A stretch of DNA of 64,000 nt, taken from Pseudomonas sp. MM211 (GTDB taxonomy: Bacteria; Pseudomonadota; Gammaproteobacteria; Pseudomonadales; Pseudomonadaceae). This document shows, one piece after another, positions 1 through 10,562 of this stretch (position 1 is the first letter of the stretch; each line of letters opens with the position of its first letter). The position numbers and the translations under genes were made by a program. Location of the stretch: the NCBI RefSeq assembly GCF_020386635.1, contig NZ_CP081942.1, positions 2,356,001 through 2,420,000 on the forward strand. The letters run 5' to 3'. The notes under the pieces were generated by a model. The model saw only the letters and a program-made list of their open reading frames with translations, had not been told where the DNA came from and did no database searches.

Positions 1-491
1 GCAAAAGCCCGTTCGACTCTGGCGCCCGTCGCCATACCTCGTTCTCGGCGGTATTCGTGTCGCCCGAGATCGACGACAAGGTCGAGATCGACATCAATCC
101 GTCCGACCTGCGCATCGATACCTACCGCTCCTCCGGTGCCGGTGGTCAGCACGTCAACACCACCGACTCGGCGGTACGTATCACCCACGTGCCGACCAAC
201 ACCGTGGTGGCGTGTCAGAACGAACGTTCCCAGCACGCCAACAAGGACACCGCCATGAAAATGCTGCGGGCCCGGTTGTACGAGCAGGAAATGCAGAAGC
301 GCAACGCGGCTTCCCAGGCGCTGGAAGACACCAAGTCCGATATCGGCTGGGGTCATCAGATCCGCTCCTACGTGCTCGATGACTCGCGCATCAAGGACCT
401 GCGTACTGGCGTCGAACGTAGCGACTGCCAGAAGGTTCTCGATGGCGACATCGACCAGTACCTCGAAGCCAGCTTGAAACAAGGCCTGTAA
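1..491 (+). CDS. prfB: Peptide chain release factor 2, C-terminal part (5' end outside window)
   Basis: The reading frame is open from base 3, so the gene starts upstream of the window and only about 162 residues are visible. RF2 recognises UGA and UAA stop codons and triggers peptide release on the ribosome. The visible part begins in the conserved [17 protein letters not shown] segment and contains the catalytic GGQ loop (GAGGQHVN) that enters the peptidyl-transferase centre. The C-terminal helices end at a TAA. The programmed frameshift site and the stop-codon recognition (SPF) loop would lie upstream and cannot be checked. lysS follows after about 60 bases on the same strand, the usual prfB-lysS arrangement, so the two are probably co-transcribed. 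Confidence 0.97.
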   Translation, partial: KSPFDSGARRHTSFSAVFVSPEIDDKVEIDINPSDLRIDTYRSSGAGGQHVNTTDSAVRITHVPTNTVVACQNERSQHANKDTAMKMLRARLYEQEMQKRNAASQALEDTKSDIGWGHQIRSYVLDDSRIKDLRTGVERSDCQKVLDGDIDQYLEASLKQGL

Positions 492-551
492 TACCTTTTG
501 GTTCCGCCCCAGTGGGGGCGGCGACTACCCCGTGATGGAATCCCGACGAAC

Positions 552-2054
552 ATGAGCGACCAACAACCCGACCAGCAGCAACTGCAACAGGAAGAGAACA
601 AGCTGATTGCCCTGCGTAAGGAAAAGCTTGCTGCCATCCGTGAGCAGGGCAACGCCTTCCCCAACGACTTCCGTCGCGACAACCTCTGCGCCGATCTGCA
701 GAAACAGTACGTCGACAAGACCAAGGAAGAGCTCGAAGCCGCTGCCATTCCGGTCAAGGTTGCCGGTCGCATCATGCTCAACCGTGGCTCCTTCATGGTC
801 ATCCAGGACATGAGCGGGCGCATCCAGGTCTACGTCAACCGCAAGACCCTGCCTGAAGAAACCCTGGCAGCGGTCAAATCGTGGGACATGGGCGACATCA
901 TCGCCGCTGTCGGCACCCTGGCCCGCAGCGGCAAGGGCGACCTGTACGTCGAGATGACCGACGTGCGTCTGCTGACCAAGTCGCTGCGTCCGCTGCCGGA
1001 CAAGCACCACGGTCTGACCGACACCGAGCAGCGCTATCGCCAGCGCTACGTTGACCTGATCGTCAACGAGGAAGTGCGCGAAACCTTCCGCGTGCGTTCC
1101 CAGGTGATCGCCCACATCCGCCGTTTCCTCGCCGAGCGCAACTTCCTCGAAGTGGAAACACCAATGCTGCAGACCATTCCCGGCGGCGCGGCGGCCAAGC
1201 CGTTCGAAACCCACCACAATGCGCTGGACATGGGCATGTTCCTGCGCATCGCGCCTGAGCTGTACCTCAAGCGGCTTGTTGTTGGCGGGTTTGAGAAAGT
1301 CTTCGAGATCAACCGCAACTTCCGTAACGAAGGCGTTTCGACCCGGCATAACCCCGAGTTCACCATGCTCGAGTTCTACCAGGCCTATGCCGATTACGAA
1401 GACAACATGGACCTGACCGAGGAACTGTTCCGCGAGCTGGCCCAGAGCGTGCTGGGCACCACCGACGTGCCGTACGGCGACAAGGTGTTCCACTTCGGTG
1501 AGCCATTCGTGCGCCTCTCGGTATTCGACTCGATCCTCAAGTACAACCCGGACATCACCGCTGCCGATCTGCAGGATCTGGACAAGGCGCGCGCGATCGC
1601 CAAGAAAGCCGGCGCCAAGGTGCTCGGCTTCGAGGGACTGGGCAAACTGCAGGTGATGATTTTCGAAGAGCTGGTCGAGCACAAGCTCGAGCAGCCGCAC
1701 TTCATTACCCGTTATCCGTTCGAAGTGTCGCCACTGGCCCGTCGCAGCGACGACGATCCGAGCGTCACCGATCGCTTCGAGCTGTTCATCGGTGGCCGCG
1801 AGATCGCCAACGCCTACTCCGAGTTGAACGACGCGCAAGATCAGGCCGAGCGCTTCCAGCAGCAGGTGGCCGACAAGGACGCCGGTGATGACGAAGCCAT
1901 GCATTTCGACGCCGACTTCGTTCGCGCCCTCGAATACGGCATGCCGCCGACTGCCGGTGAGGGCATCGGCATCGACCGCCTGGTGATGTTGTTGACGGAC
2001 TCCCCGTCGATTCGCGACGTCATCCTGTTCCCGCACATGCGTCCGGAACTCTAA
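552..2054 (+). CDS. lysS: Lysyl-tRNA synthetase (class II)
   Basis: Charges tRNA-Lys with lysine in the cytoplasm. The 500-residue length is normal for class II LysRS. The N-terminal OB-fold anticodon-binding domain (about residues 60-170, with the IQVYVNRK strand) is followed by the catalytic domain. Motif 2 is visible as [21 protein letters not shown] and motif 3 as [20 protein letters not shown] near the C-terminus. The frame stays open 18 codons further upstream, but the ATG at 552 opens a typical lysine/glutamine-rich LysRS N-terminus (MSDQQPDQ) and is preferred. It sits about 60 bases after prfB, and a strong rho-independent terminator follows the stop. Confidence 0.98.
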   Translation: MSDQQPDQQQLQQEENKLIALRKEKLAAIREQGNAFPNDFRRDNLCADLQKQYVDKTKEELEAAAIPVKVAGRIMLNRGSFMVIQDMSGRIQVYVNRKTLPEETLAAVKSWDMGDIIAAVGTLARSGKGDLYVEMTDVRLLTKSLRPLPDKHHGLTDTEQRYRQRYVDLIVNEEVRETFRVRSQVIAHIRRFLAERNFLEVETPMLQTIPGGAAAKPFETHHNALDMGMFLRIAPELYLKRLVVGGFEKVFEINRNFRNEGVSTRHNPEFTMLEFYQAYADYEDNMDLTEELFRELAQSVLGTTDVPYGDKVFHFGEPFVRLSVFDSILKYNPDITAADLQDLDKARAIAKKAGAKVLGFEGLGKLQVMIFEELVEHKLEQPHFITRYPFEVSPLARRSDDDPSVTDRFELFIGGREIANAYSELNDAQDQAERFQQQVADKDAGDDEAMHFDADFVRALEYGMPPTAGEGIGIDRLVMLLTDSPSIRDVILFPHMRPEL

Positions 2055-2065
2055 GGGTTTACCAG

Positions 2066-2087
2066 AGCCGCCTTCGGGCGGCTTTTT
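2066..2087 (+). terminator. Rho-independent terminator after lysS
   Basis: A GCCGCC / GGCGGC stem with a TTCG tetraloop is followed directly by five T residues, 12 bases after the lysS stop. It should end the prfB-lysS transcript. Confidence 0.9.
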
Positions 2088-2205
2088 ATTACCTGTGATT
2101 CAGCGCCTATCCTGTTGATGGACAACTGGTTTGGATGCTTGACGTGCTGCGTCGAGGGAATGGACTATCAGCTCGTGGCGGCCCCACGATCGTTTCAAGG
2201 AGAGC

Positions 2206-2760
2206 ATGATGAAAGCCTGGCGTGCACTGGTGGTGCTGTCGTTTCTATTGTTGAGCGGTTGCCTGGTGACCTTCAAGGAGCCGATCCCGGCCAACGAGGC
2301 GGCGCCGATTCCGCTGCTTGGCACCTGGTCGCGCACCGACGAGTGGGGCGAGCTGCGCTTTCTGGATATCAGCCGTTCGGGCTCCAATCTGTACAAGGCC
2401 GATGCCTACACCGACAGCATCGACAACGTCGCCAGCCTGCAGAGCTACAGCTTTACCGTCGCCCACCATGGCCGGCGCTGGTACCTGTCGGCGGGTGTGC
2501 CCAAGCGCATGGGCGCGAATTTCGCCATCGGCGGTTTCGAGCTGACCCACAACAATGAACTGGTGCTGTTCAACCTCGACGTCGAACGCATTCTCCAGGC
2601 CATCGACAACGGTGAGCTGAAGGGCAGCACCGTGGAGATGCCGCAGGGCGATGGCGTTCTGGTCTCCAGTGGCCTGGAACAGGTATTCGCCTACCTCAAT
2701 GATCCGGCCAACTCCGATGTGTTTGTCGAGGTGGCGCGCTATCAGCGAACCGGGCCATGA
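2206..2760 (+). CDS. Predicted outer-membrane or periplasmic lipoprotein
   Basis: Unrecognised 184-residue protein. The N-terminus is a lipoprotein signal: a short basic start, a hydrophobic stretch (LVVLSFLLLSGC) and a lipobox LLSGC with the lipidated cysteine near residue 22. The rest is a soluble domain with several aromatic strands (GTWSRTDEWGELRF) that looks like a small beta-rich domain. An AAGGAGAGC Shine-Dalgarno precedes the ATG pair at 2206/2209, and either could be used. The next gene starts 40 bases downstream on the same strand, so the two are probably one operon. Substrate and partner are unknown. Confidence 0.85.
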   Translation: MMKAWRALVVLSFLLLSGCLVTFKEPIPANEAAPIPLLGTWSRTDEWGELRFLDISRSGSNLYKADAYTDSIDNVASLQSYSFTVAHHGRRWYLSAGVPKRMGANFAIGGFELTHNNELVLFNLDVERILQAIDNGELKGSTVEMPQGDGVLVSSGLEQVFAYLNDPANSDVFVEVARYQRTGP

Positions 2761-2800
2761 GAGCCGGTTCGGCAATTCCAGCAACGCAAAGAGGATTCTC

Positions 2801-4096
2801 ATGAACAGCCACACAGGGCTCGACGGTTACCAACTGGTCGTGCGCGCGCTGTCCGATCGTATCGTCGAGGCGCAGACGCCGATCCGTGTACTCGATGCGG
2901 TGAAATGGGACGACTCCATTCGCCAGACCTTTCTCAAGAACAAAGGCCGAGAGCTGCCAGCCATCGATCGTGGCTACTACGACAGCCGACCGCTGGCCTT
3001 CGACCCGGCCGCGAAGAAGCTGGAGTTCCAGAACATCGAGCGCGACATCACTCGCCAGCTCGGCCAGTTCAACCCGGTGGGGCAGATCATGCGGCGCATG
3101 TGCCGCGAGTACCGCATGGTCATCCGCATGCTGGAGGCCCGTGGTACCTCGGATTTCGGGCTGATTTCCCAGGAGCTGTACGGCGCGGCGTCCGACGCCT
3201 TCCATGCCGGTGACCCGACCCTGGCCGATCTGGGGCTGATGTTTTCCGGTTACCTGAACAACATCGACAGCCGTGGCGACTTGAAGGACGAGCCCAAGAC
3301 GCTGAATGCCAAGGATGCCGTCGCGCTGCTGCAGAACCGGCTGAACCTGGTGTTCGGGGAGAGCGACAGCACCATTCGCGTGTTCGAGTCCGACGGCATT
3401 CTTGCCGATGCCGCCGCCGGCGCCGATTACATCAAGATCCGTAGCGACGCCATGTTCAACGAGCGCGACGTCAAGGCACTGGAAGTGCACGAGGGCCTGG
3501 TGCACGTGGCCACCACGCTCAATGGCCAGAACCAGCCGATCTGCACCTTCCTGGCCAAGGGGCCGCCCTCGTCGACGGTCACTCAGGAAGGCCTGGCGAT
3601 CCTCATGGAAGTGATCGCCTTCGCCTCCTATCCCAGTCGCCTGCGCAAACTCACCAACCGCACTCGCGCTATTCACATGGCCGAGCAGGGTGCGGATTTC
3701 CTGCAGGTCTGTGATTTCTATCGCGAGCAGGGTTTCAGCCTGGAAGACAGTTACAGCAACGCCAGCCGCGCGTTCCGCGGTTCCGCCCCGAACGGTCTGC
3801 CCTTCACCAAGGATCTGTCCTACCTGAAGGGTTTCATCATGATCTACAACTACATCCAGCTCGCGGTGCGCAAAGGCAAGCTGGAACAGATACCTTTATT
3901 GTTCTGTGGCAAGACCACGCTCGAAGATATGCGTACGCTACGCCAGCTGGTCGATGAAGGCCTGGTGAGCCCGCCCAAGTACCTGCCGCAGCAGTTCCGT
4001 GACCTCAATTCGCTGTCGGCCTGGATGTGCTTCTCCAACTTCCTCAACCACCTGAGCCTGGATCGGATCGAAGCCGACTACGCCAATATTCTCTGA
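2801..4096 (+). CDS. DUF1704 / QEGLA-motif protein, putative zinc metallopeptidase
   Basis: A 431-residue protein of the DUF1704 family, often annotated as a flavohemoglobin expression-modulating QEGLA-motif protein. Visible motifs are HEGLVH at residues 230-235, which fits HExxxH, and QEGLA at 262-266. In the eukaryotic members (MATCAP tubulin tyrosine carboxypeptidases) the HExxxH histidines and a downstream glutamate bind zinc. By analogy H230, H235 and E263 would be ligands and E231 the catalytic base. There is no signal peptide, so it should be cytoplasmic. The ATG at 2801 is chosen because an AGAGGA-type Shine-Dalgarno lies 5-10 bases upstream and no homologous sequence extends before it. 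The bacterial substrate is not known. It follows a lipoprotein gene in the same direction. Confidence 0.9.
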   Translation: MNSHTGLDGYQLVVRALSDRIVEAQTPIRVLDAVKWDDSIRQTFLKNKGRELPAIDRGYYDSRPLAFDPAAKKLEFQNIERDITRQLGQFNPVGQIMRRMCREYRMVIRMLEARGTSDFGLISQELYGAASDAFHAGDPTLADLGLMFSGYLNNIDSRGDLKDEPKTLNAKDAVALLQNRLNLVFGESDSTIRVFESDGILADAAAGADYIKIRSDAMFNERDVKALEVHEGLVHVATTLNGQNQPICTFLAKGPPSSTVTQEGLAILMEVIAFASYPSRLRKLTNRTRAIHMAEQGADFLQVCDFYREQGFSLEDSYSNASRAFRGSAPNGLPFTKDLSYLKGFIMIYNYIQLAVRKGKLEQIPLLFCGKTTLEDMRTLRQLVDEGLVSPPKYLPQQFRDLNSLSAWMCFSNFLNHLSLDRIEADYANIL

Positions 4097-4195
4097 TTGC
4101 GTGCTGGAGGGGGATTTGGCGGAGCAGCGCTTGGCCGATTCCCACTTCAACGTCCTGCCGCCAGCCTCGGCCGGGGCGCTTTTCGAGATGTGTGT

Positions 4196-4495
4196 ATGAG
4201 TGAGCGCAACCCCATTCCCTTGATTCTCACTGCCATCGGCAGTATCGCCGGTACGGTCATGGTGCTCGGCTTTTACGGCTACCTGCACTTCGCCAAGCCG
4301 GAGGATGCCTTGCTGTTGTCCGAGTTCACCATGCTCAAGACCGTTCCTGGCGAGGATTACAAGGTGAGTCTGAAGCCGGCCGATCAGGTTGCCCAATGCA
4401 TTGACGGCGTATTGGTGCTGTTCGACATGCAGCAGAAGGGGCTCAGCGGTGTGCTGGTGGATGACCGCAAACGGGCGGTGCGCTGTAACGAGTGA
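4196..4495 (+). CDS. Small inner-membrane protein, unknown function
   Basis: A 99-residue protein not assigned to a family. An N-terminal membrane helix (about residues 8-30, LILTAIGSIAGTVMVLGFYG) is followed by a soluble part of about 65 residues with two cysteines (QCIDG and RCNE at the C-terminus), which suggests a type II anchored protein with a periplasmic domain. The frame is open upstream to near 4097, but the ATG at 4196 (MSERNPIP) gives a sensible N-in membrane protein. It lies 99 bases after the DUF1704 gene and ends just before a bidirectional terminator. Confidence 0.7.
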   Translation: MSERNPIPLILTAIGSIAGTVMVLGFYGYLHFAKPEDALLLSEFTMLKTVPGEDYKVSLKPADQVAQCIDGVLVLFDMQQKGLSGVLVDDRKRAVRCNE

Positions 4496-4512
4496 AGTGC
4501 CCAGAAACAACA

Positions 4513-4535
4513 AACCCCGCAAAAGCGGGGCTTGT
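4513..4535. terminator. Bidirectional rho-independent terminator
   Basis: CCCCGC / GCGGGG stem with an AAAA loop. On the plus strand CTTGTT follows. On the minus strand the stem is followed by TTTGTTGTTTC. It lies between convergent genes (ends at 4495 and 4596), so it can serve both. Confidence 0.8.
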
Positions 4536-4595
4536 TGAGTGGGCTTCTGAGTTCCCCCGAGGGGAACGCAGAGAGTCCCAGGCAGGCCGGGGCCT

Positions 4596-5381
4596 TTAGT
4601 TACTAACGGACGAGCGTGGAGCAACCGGCTTGTTGTCGTTGGAAATGGTCACTTCCACACGACGGTTCTGAGCGCGGCCGGCAGAGTCGGCGTTGCTGGC
4701 AACCGGGTATTCCTTGCCGTAGCCCTGGGCGACGATGCGCTCCGGACCTACGCCCTGACGTACCAGCGCGGCACGTACGGAATTAGCGCGACGCTCGGAC
4801 AGACCCTGGTTGTAGTCAGCCGAACCGGTGCTGTCGGTGTAGCCTTCGACGATCACCTTGCGATCCGGGTTTTCCTGCAGGAACTCGGCAAGTTTGGCGA
4901 TGTTGGCGAAACCACCTGGCTTGAGCTCGGCACGGTTCAGGTCGAACAGTACGTCACCGAAGGTGACCAGTGTGCCGCGTTCGGTCTGCTTGGCGTTGAG
5001 GCTGTTCTGCAGTTGCTTGATCTGCGCGTCACGGGCTTCCAGGCGGGCCTGAGCACGTTGGGCGCCAGTCTGTTCCAGGCTCGCCTCGGTGGTGCGCAGG
5101 GCGATGGTCTGGCGTGCGACTTCGATGCGCTGGTTGGCCAAGTAGGAGAGCTGGTCGACTTTTTTCTCGTCTTCCTTCTCACGGAAGGCGCGCTCGGCTT
5201 TCTCCAGCGCTTCACCGGCATCCTTGGTTTCCAGTGCTGCAACCTTCACCGCTTGCGGATCGGTCTGCAGCGTGGAGTAGCCGCTGCGCGCCTGCTCGAG
5301 GTTGACATTCGGTTGGGTGGAGCAGGCAGCGAGGCCAACGCTCAGAGCCAGCAGGGCTGGAATCATCACTTGTTTACGCAT
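4596..5381 (-). CDS. OmpA-family lipoprotein (DUF4398 + OmpA domain)
   Basis: A 261-residue envelope protein. The signal peptide MRKQVMIPALLALSVGLAAC ends in a lipobox (LAAC, cysteine 20). An alanine/glutamate-rich helical region (about 25-130) resembles the DUF4398 domain of the neighbouring gene. The C-terminal OmpA-like peptidoglycan-binding domain (about 140-250) shows GDVLFDLNRAELKPGG, VEGYTDSTGS, LSERRANSVRAALV and NRRVEVTI. It probably tethers the outer membrane to peptidoglycan. The gene lies 43 bases downstream of another DUF4398 lipoprotein in the same direction, so the pair is likely an operon ending at the terminator near 4520. Confidence 0.93.
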   Translation of the reverse strand: MRKQVMIPALLALSVGLAACSTQPNVNLEQARSGYSTLQTDPQAVKVAALETKDAGEALEKAERAFREKEDEKKVDQLSYLANQRIEVARQTIALRTTEASLEQTGAQRAQARLEARDAQIKQLQNSLNAKQTERGTLVTFGDVLFDLNRAELKPGGFANIAKLAEFLQENPDRKVIVEGYTDSTGSADYNQGLSERRANSVRAALVRQGVGPERIVAQGYGKEYPVASNADSAGRAQNRRVEVTISNDNKPVAPRSSVSN

Positions 5382-5424
5382 GGTCGTTCATCCTTTATTC
5401 AATTAGCGAAGTCTGACGAGGCCG

Positions 5425-5859
5425 TTACTGAGCCTGGGTCGGAGCTGGCTGAGCGCTGCGCAGACCTTCCTGACGCAGTTCCTCGATACCCTGTTGGGCA
5501 TCTTTCAGCGCCTTGTCGGCCTTGGCCGCCTGGGTTTTACGCACAGCTACGCGTGCATCCCACTCGGCTTGTTCAGCCAGGCGCTTGGCTTCTTCGTAGT
5601 TTTTCTCGATGACTTCAAGCTCGGCTTGCTTCAGTTTGTCCTGAGCCGACTTGGTTTCGACCGCGGCGAATTCGGTACCGCCGGAGCTTACGGCTTCGTT
5701 GACGGCCGACTTGGTCACAGCCAGTTGCTCACTGGGCGGATTACCCGCGCAACCGACGAGCAGCAAGCTGCTGCCGATAGCCAGTGCCGCAACCTTCCAG
5801 CCGGCTAGTTGAGTACGAGCGTTTGGGGCAGTTTTAGTGGTCATGGTGTGCAACTCCAT
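5425..5859 (-). CDS. DUF4398 lipoprotein
   Basis: A 144-residue lipoprotein: signal segment around residues 22-36 (VAALAIGSSLLLVGC) with lipobox LVGC. The remainder is a charged alpha-helical coiled-coil-like domain (SAQDKLKQAELEVIEKNYEE) typical of DUF4398. It lacks the OmpA domain carried by the downstream gene, so the two look like a long and a short member of one family. Either the ATG at 5859 or the one at 5844 (MTTKTAP) may be used; both have weak purine-rich stretches upstream. It is first gene of the two-gene lipoprotein operon. Confidence 0.87.
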   Translation of the reverse strand: MELHTMTTKTAPNARTQLAGWKVAALAIGSSLLLVGCAGNPPSEQLAVTKSAVNEAVSSGGTEFAAVETKSAQDKLKQAELEVIEKNYEEAKRLAEQAEWDARVAVRKTQAAKADKALKDAQQGIEELRQEGLRSAQPAPTQAQ

Positions 5860-6112
5860 TGGTAAATTCCTGGCAAACAGTCGGTTCCCACGAGGGTCAC
5901 CTGCCGTTCGGGCAACTCAAGCGCGATAGTCGCTGAGTAGGTTTTTCCCCGGCGACCAGCGGTCATCACGGCATAACCCTGTGAGTTGGCTGGTACAGGA
6001 AACGTTCAGCAAAAAAATGCAGACTGCCAGGATCGTGTCGTCAGAAAAATGCCGTAAGCCGCGCCGCCCGGTGTTTTGCCGGTAGCGCTACGCTAAACGC
6101 GTAACCTCGCCC

Positions 6113-6457
6113 TTAACGAGCTGGTTCGTCCTTCTGGTCACTGATTTCCTGCAGGTAATGGCGTGCCAACTCCAAAAAACGTGGGGTTGGGCCGACGTCC
6201 TCATAGACGGGATTACCTTCTTCATCGGTGGCGACCACGTGAGTGCCCTGCACGTAGGGCAGGCTGGCTTCGAGGTCTTCCAGCGCAGCTCCCAGTAATT
6301 CGGCGAGCAGCTCTTCCGGACGTCGTTTGGGATACATGTGGCTGAGCGCTGCCAGGCGTGCGGCCGACTCCACATCCAGGTGCACCTGATAAGGCGTGCT
6401 GACCAAGCGGCCGGTTGCGTTCTGTTCCCATTGCTGGACGAGTTCGCGAATCTTCAT
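6113..6457 (-). CDS. Conserved hypothetical protein upstream of ppc
   Basis: A 114-residue soluble acidic protein. The N-terminus (MKIRELVQQWEQNATGRL) and the following STPYQVHLDVESAARLAAL segment resemble small proteins that databases label pilin-assembly or 'type 1 pili tip component', a name I would not trust as a function. A helical region, KRRPEELLAELLGAALEDLEA, could be a ribbon-helix-helix-like or dimerisation segment. It is transcribed divergently from ppc with 180 bases between the starts. No signal peptide or membrane helix is seen. Confidence 0.8.
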   Translation of the reverse strand: MKIRELVQQWEQNATGRLVSTPYQVHLDVESAARLAALSHMYPKRRPEELLAELLGAALEDLEASLPYVQGTHVVATDEEGNPVYEDVGPTPRFLELARHYLQEISDQKDEPAR

Positions 6458-6637
6458 AGGTACCTCGAAGTGGGGCGGGTTCTCTGTTACTGACCTGAGC
6501 CCTCTGGCTGCGTTCCGACTGACGCACCTGCGCTGACGATTGCCGCCGTCGTTCTGCTGCTTTGGTCGCAGACCTGCTTGTCAGGCGCTGCGAGGCTGGG
6601 CACTCTGAAGGTTCATGCAGCGGCGGAGGGATATCGG

Positions 6638-9274
6638 ATGACGCAAATCGACGCACGTCTACGCGAGGACGTTCACCAGCTTGGTGAGCTGCTTGGCACC
6701 ACCATCCGTGAGCAGTACGGCGATGCTTTCCTCGACAAGATCGAGCGTATCCGCAAGGGTGCCAAAGCGGCGCGCCAGGGTTCGGCGGATGGCGCCCAGC
6801 AGCTCAGTGACACCCTTGACGAACTGAACGACGACGAACTGCTGCCAGTGGCTCGCGCATTCAACCAGTTCCTCAACCTGGCCAATATCGCTGAGCAGTA
6901 CCACCGTGTACGTCGGCGTGAGGCGAACGAAGCGCAACCGTTCGAGAATCGTATATTCGATGAGCTGCTGCAGCGTCTGCGCGCAGGCGGCCATGACCGC
7001 GAAGCCTTGGCGCGCCAGGTGGGGCGGCTGGATATCGAACTGGTGCTCACTGCTCACCCGACCGAAGTCGCGCGGCGTACCCTGATCCAGAAATACGACG
7101 CCATTGCCGCGCAACTGGCTGAGCAGGATCACCGTGATCTCTCTGCTGCCGAGCGCGAAGCGATCTCCACACGCCTGCAGCGGCTGATCGCCGAGGCTTG
7201 GCACACCGAGGAGATTCGCCGCGTGCGTCCGACGCCAGTGGATGAGGCCAAGTGGGGTTTTGCGGTCATTGAAAACTCCTTGTGGTACGCCCTCCCGACT
7301 GTGCTGCGCAAAGCCGACCAAGCGCTGCACCGGGAAACCGGATTGCGCCTGCCATTGGAGGCGGCGCCAATTCGCTTTGCCTCGTGGATGGGCGGGGATC
7401 GTGACGGCAACCCCAACGTGACGGCCAAGGTGACCCGCGAAGTGCTGTTGCTGGCGCGCTGGATGGCTGCGGATCTGTACCTGCGCGACATCGACAACCT
7501 GGCCGCCGAGTTGTCCATGCAGCAGGCCAGTGCCGAATTGCATGCGCGCACTGGTGATAGTGCCGAGCCTTACCGCGCCTTACTCAAGCAGGTACGCGAG
7601 CGCTTGCGTGCGACACGCAGCTGGGCCCATGAATCGCTCGGCGGGCCGCTCAGCCCGCCGGCTGCCGTCTTGCATGACAACCGAGAGCTCTATGAGCCGC
7701 TGCACCTTTGCTACCGCTCGCTGCACGAATGCGGCATGGGCGTTATCGCCGATGGGCCGTTGCTCGACTTCTTGCGCCGGGTCAGCACCTTTGGTTTGTT
7801 TCTGGTACGCCTGGACGTGCGCCAGGACGCGACGCGCCACGCCGCTGCGCTCGGTGAAATAACCGATTACCTGGGCCTGGGGCGTTATCAGGAGTGGGAT
7901 GAAGCGCAACGCCTGGAGTTTCTGCAGGCTGAGTTGGCCAGCCGCCGACCGCTGCTGCCCGCCGATTTCCGCCCTGCTGGCGAGACGGCCGAAGTGCTGG
8001 CGACCTGCCGTGAAGTGGCAGCCGCGCCTGCCGCGTCCCTCGGCTCCTACGTGATCTCCATGGCCGGTGCCGCGTCCGATGTGCTCGCCGTGCAACTGCT
8101 GCTCAAGGAAGCCGGGTTACGTCGGCCAATGCGCGTGGTGCCATTGTTCGAGACCCTGGCGGATCTGGATAACGCCGCAACCGCCATCGAGCAGTTGCTC
8201 GGCTTGCCGGGCTACCGCGCGAATTTGCACGGCCCGCAGGAAGTGATGATTGGCTACTCCGATTCCGCCAAGGATGCTGGCACCACGGCCGCTGCGTGGG
8301 CGCAGTACCGCGCTCAGGAGAGTTTGGTGGAGATCTGCCGCCAGCATCAGGTCGAATTGCTGCTGTTCCATGGCCGCGGTGGCACCGTGGGGCGCGGCGG
8401 CGGCCCTGCCCACGAGGCGATCCTGTCGCAGCCGCCGGGCTCGGTGAACGGGCGCTTCCGCACCACTGAGCAGGGCGAGATGATCCGTTTCAAGTTCGGC
8501 ATGCCGGACATCGCCGAGCAAAACCTCAACCTCTATCTTGCTGCCGTGCTAGAGGCGACTTTACTGCCGCCTCCCGCGCCTGAGCCGGCCTGGCGCGCGC
8601 AAATGGATCGCCTTTCTGCCGATGGTGTGGCTGCCTACCGCAGTGTGGTGCGCGAGCATCCGCAGTTCGTCGAGTACTTTCGCCAGGCGACGCCGGAACA
8701 GGAGCTTGGCCGTCTGCCGTTGGGCAGCCGACCGGCCAAGCGGCGTGAGGGGGGAGTGGAAAGTCTGCGGGCGATTCCATGGATTTTCGCCTGGACGCAG
8801 ACGCGCTTGATGTTGCCCGCGTGGCTGGGCTGGGAAGCCGCCTTGAGCGGCTCGCTGGAGCGTGGTGAAGGTGAGGTATTGCGAGATATGCGCGAGCACT
8901 GGCCATTTTTCCGTACGCGTATCGACATGTTGGAAATGGTCTTGGCCAAGGCTGACGAGTCTATCGCCAGGCTTTATGACGAACGTCTGGTTGATGCTGA
9001 ATTGCATCCGTTGGGCGTGCATTTGCGCGACCTATTGTCGCAGGCGGGCGAGGTGGTTCTGGGCTTGACTGGGCAATCGCAGTTGCTTGTGCACAGCCCC
9101 GAAACCTTAGAGTTCATCACCGTGCGTAACGCTTACCTGGATCCGTTGCATCTGCTACAGGCTGAATTGCTGGCACGCTCTCGACAGCGTGAGCAGGAGG
9201 CGGGGAGCGCTCTGGAGCAGGCGTTGCTGGTCAGCGTAGCCGGTATCGCAGCGGGGTTACGCAATACAGGCTAA
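6638..9274 (+). CDS. ppc: Phosphoenolpyruvate carboxylase
   Basis: Carboxylates phosphoenolpyruvate to oxaloacetate, the anaplerotic feed of the TCA cycle. At 878 residues it has the expected bacterial length. The first signature ([13 protein letters not shown], catalytic histidine near residue 140), the [16 protein letters not shown] segment, the catalytic loop [20 protein letters not shown] and the following [10 protein letters not shown] are all present. The open frame extends to 6578, but the ATG at 6638 has GGAGGG eight bases upstream and opens [12 protein letters not shown], typical of Pseudomonas PPC. No terminator is obvious after the stop; adk follows after 343 bases. Confidence 0.98.
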   Translation: MTQIDARLREDVHQLGELLGTTIREQYGDAFLDKIERIRKGAKAARQGSADGAQQLSDTLDELNDDELLPVARAFNQFLNLANIAEQYHRVRRREANEAQPFENRIFDELLQRLRAGGHDREALARQVGRLDIELVLTAHPTEVARRTLIQKYDAIAAQLAEQDHRDLSAAEREAISTRLQRLIAEAWHTEEIRRVRPTPVDEAKWGFAVIENSLWYALPTVLRKADQALHRETGLRLPLEAAPIRFASWMGGDRDGNPNVTAKVTREVLLLARWMAADLYLRDIDNLAAELSMQQASAELHARTGDSAEPYRALLKQVRERLRATRSWAHESLGGPLSPPAAVLHDNRELYEPLHLCYRSLHECGMGVIADGPLLDFLRRVSTFGLFLVRLDVRQDATRHAAALGEITDYLGLGRYQEWDEAQRLEFLQAELASRRPLLPADFRPAGETAEVLATCREVAAAPAASLGSYVISMAGAASDVLAVQLLLKEAGLRRPMRVVPLFETLADLDNAATAIEQLLGLPGYRANLHGPQEVMIGYSDSAKDAGTTAAAWAQYRAQESLVEICRQHQVELLLFHGRGGTVGRGGGPAHEAILSQPPGSVNGRFRTTEQGEMIRFKFGMPDIAEQNLNLYLAAVLEATLLPPPAPEPAWRAQMDRLSADGVAAYRSVVREHPQFVEYFRQATPEQELGRLPLGSRPAKRREGGVESLRAIPWIFAWTQTRLMLPAWLGWEAALSGSLERGEGEVLRDMREHWPFFRTRIDMLEMVLAKADESIARLYDERLVDAELHPLGVHLRDLLSQAGEVVLGLTGQSQLLVHSPETLEFITVRNAYLDPLHLLQAELLARSRQREQEAGSALEQALLVSVAGIAAGLRNTG

Positions 9275-10265
<991 letters not shown>

Positions 10266-10284
10266 GCCATGTTTACCTGACATC

Positions 10285-10315
10285 AACGGCCCGCTTGCGG
10301 GCCGTTGTCGTTTTT
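10285..10315 (+). terminator. Rho-independent terminator after adk
   Basis: An AACGGCCC..GGGCCGTT palindrome at 10285-10306 is followed by GTCGTTTTT. It ends the adk transcript. Confidence 0.85.
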
Positions 10316-10562
10316 GGGCATGTCGATGGCTGTACGGGGTAGGCCAAGGTCGTTCCTGAACCGTGAATGGAGCGACGGCCTATCTAGTATCGAGCGGGTT
10401 AGGCCTTTCCAGCATCGAGCTGCCACCTTCGGCATGCATCACTATTCCAGGGTAAGCGGCCTATGGCGGCTACGGCCCCGAGCTGCTCTCCTGGTTTCAT
10501 CGACCGTCACTTACAGTTGAGGAAGGCGGCTTTACATCAACCACCCCATCAGAGTGAATTTC

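Noticed and set aside
525..2036. 503-codon open frame antisense to lysS
   Set aside because: It lies opposite a certain gene; the high third-position GC of the real gene opens this frame. No family resemblance and no Shine-Dalgarno.
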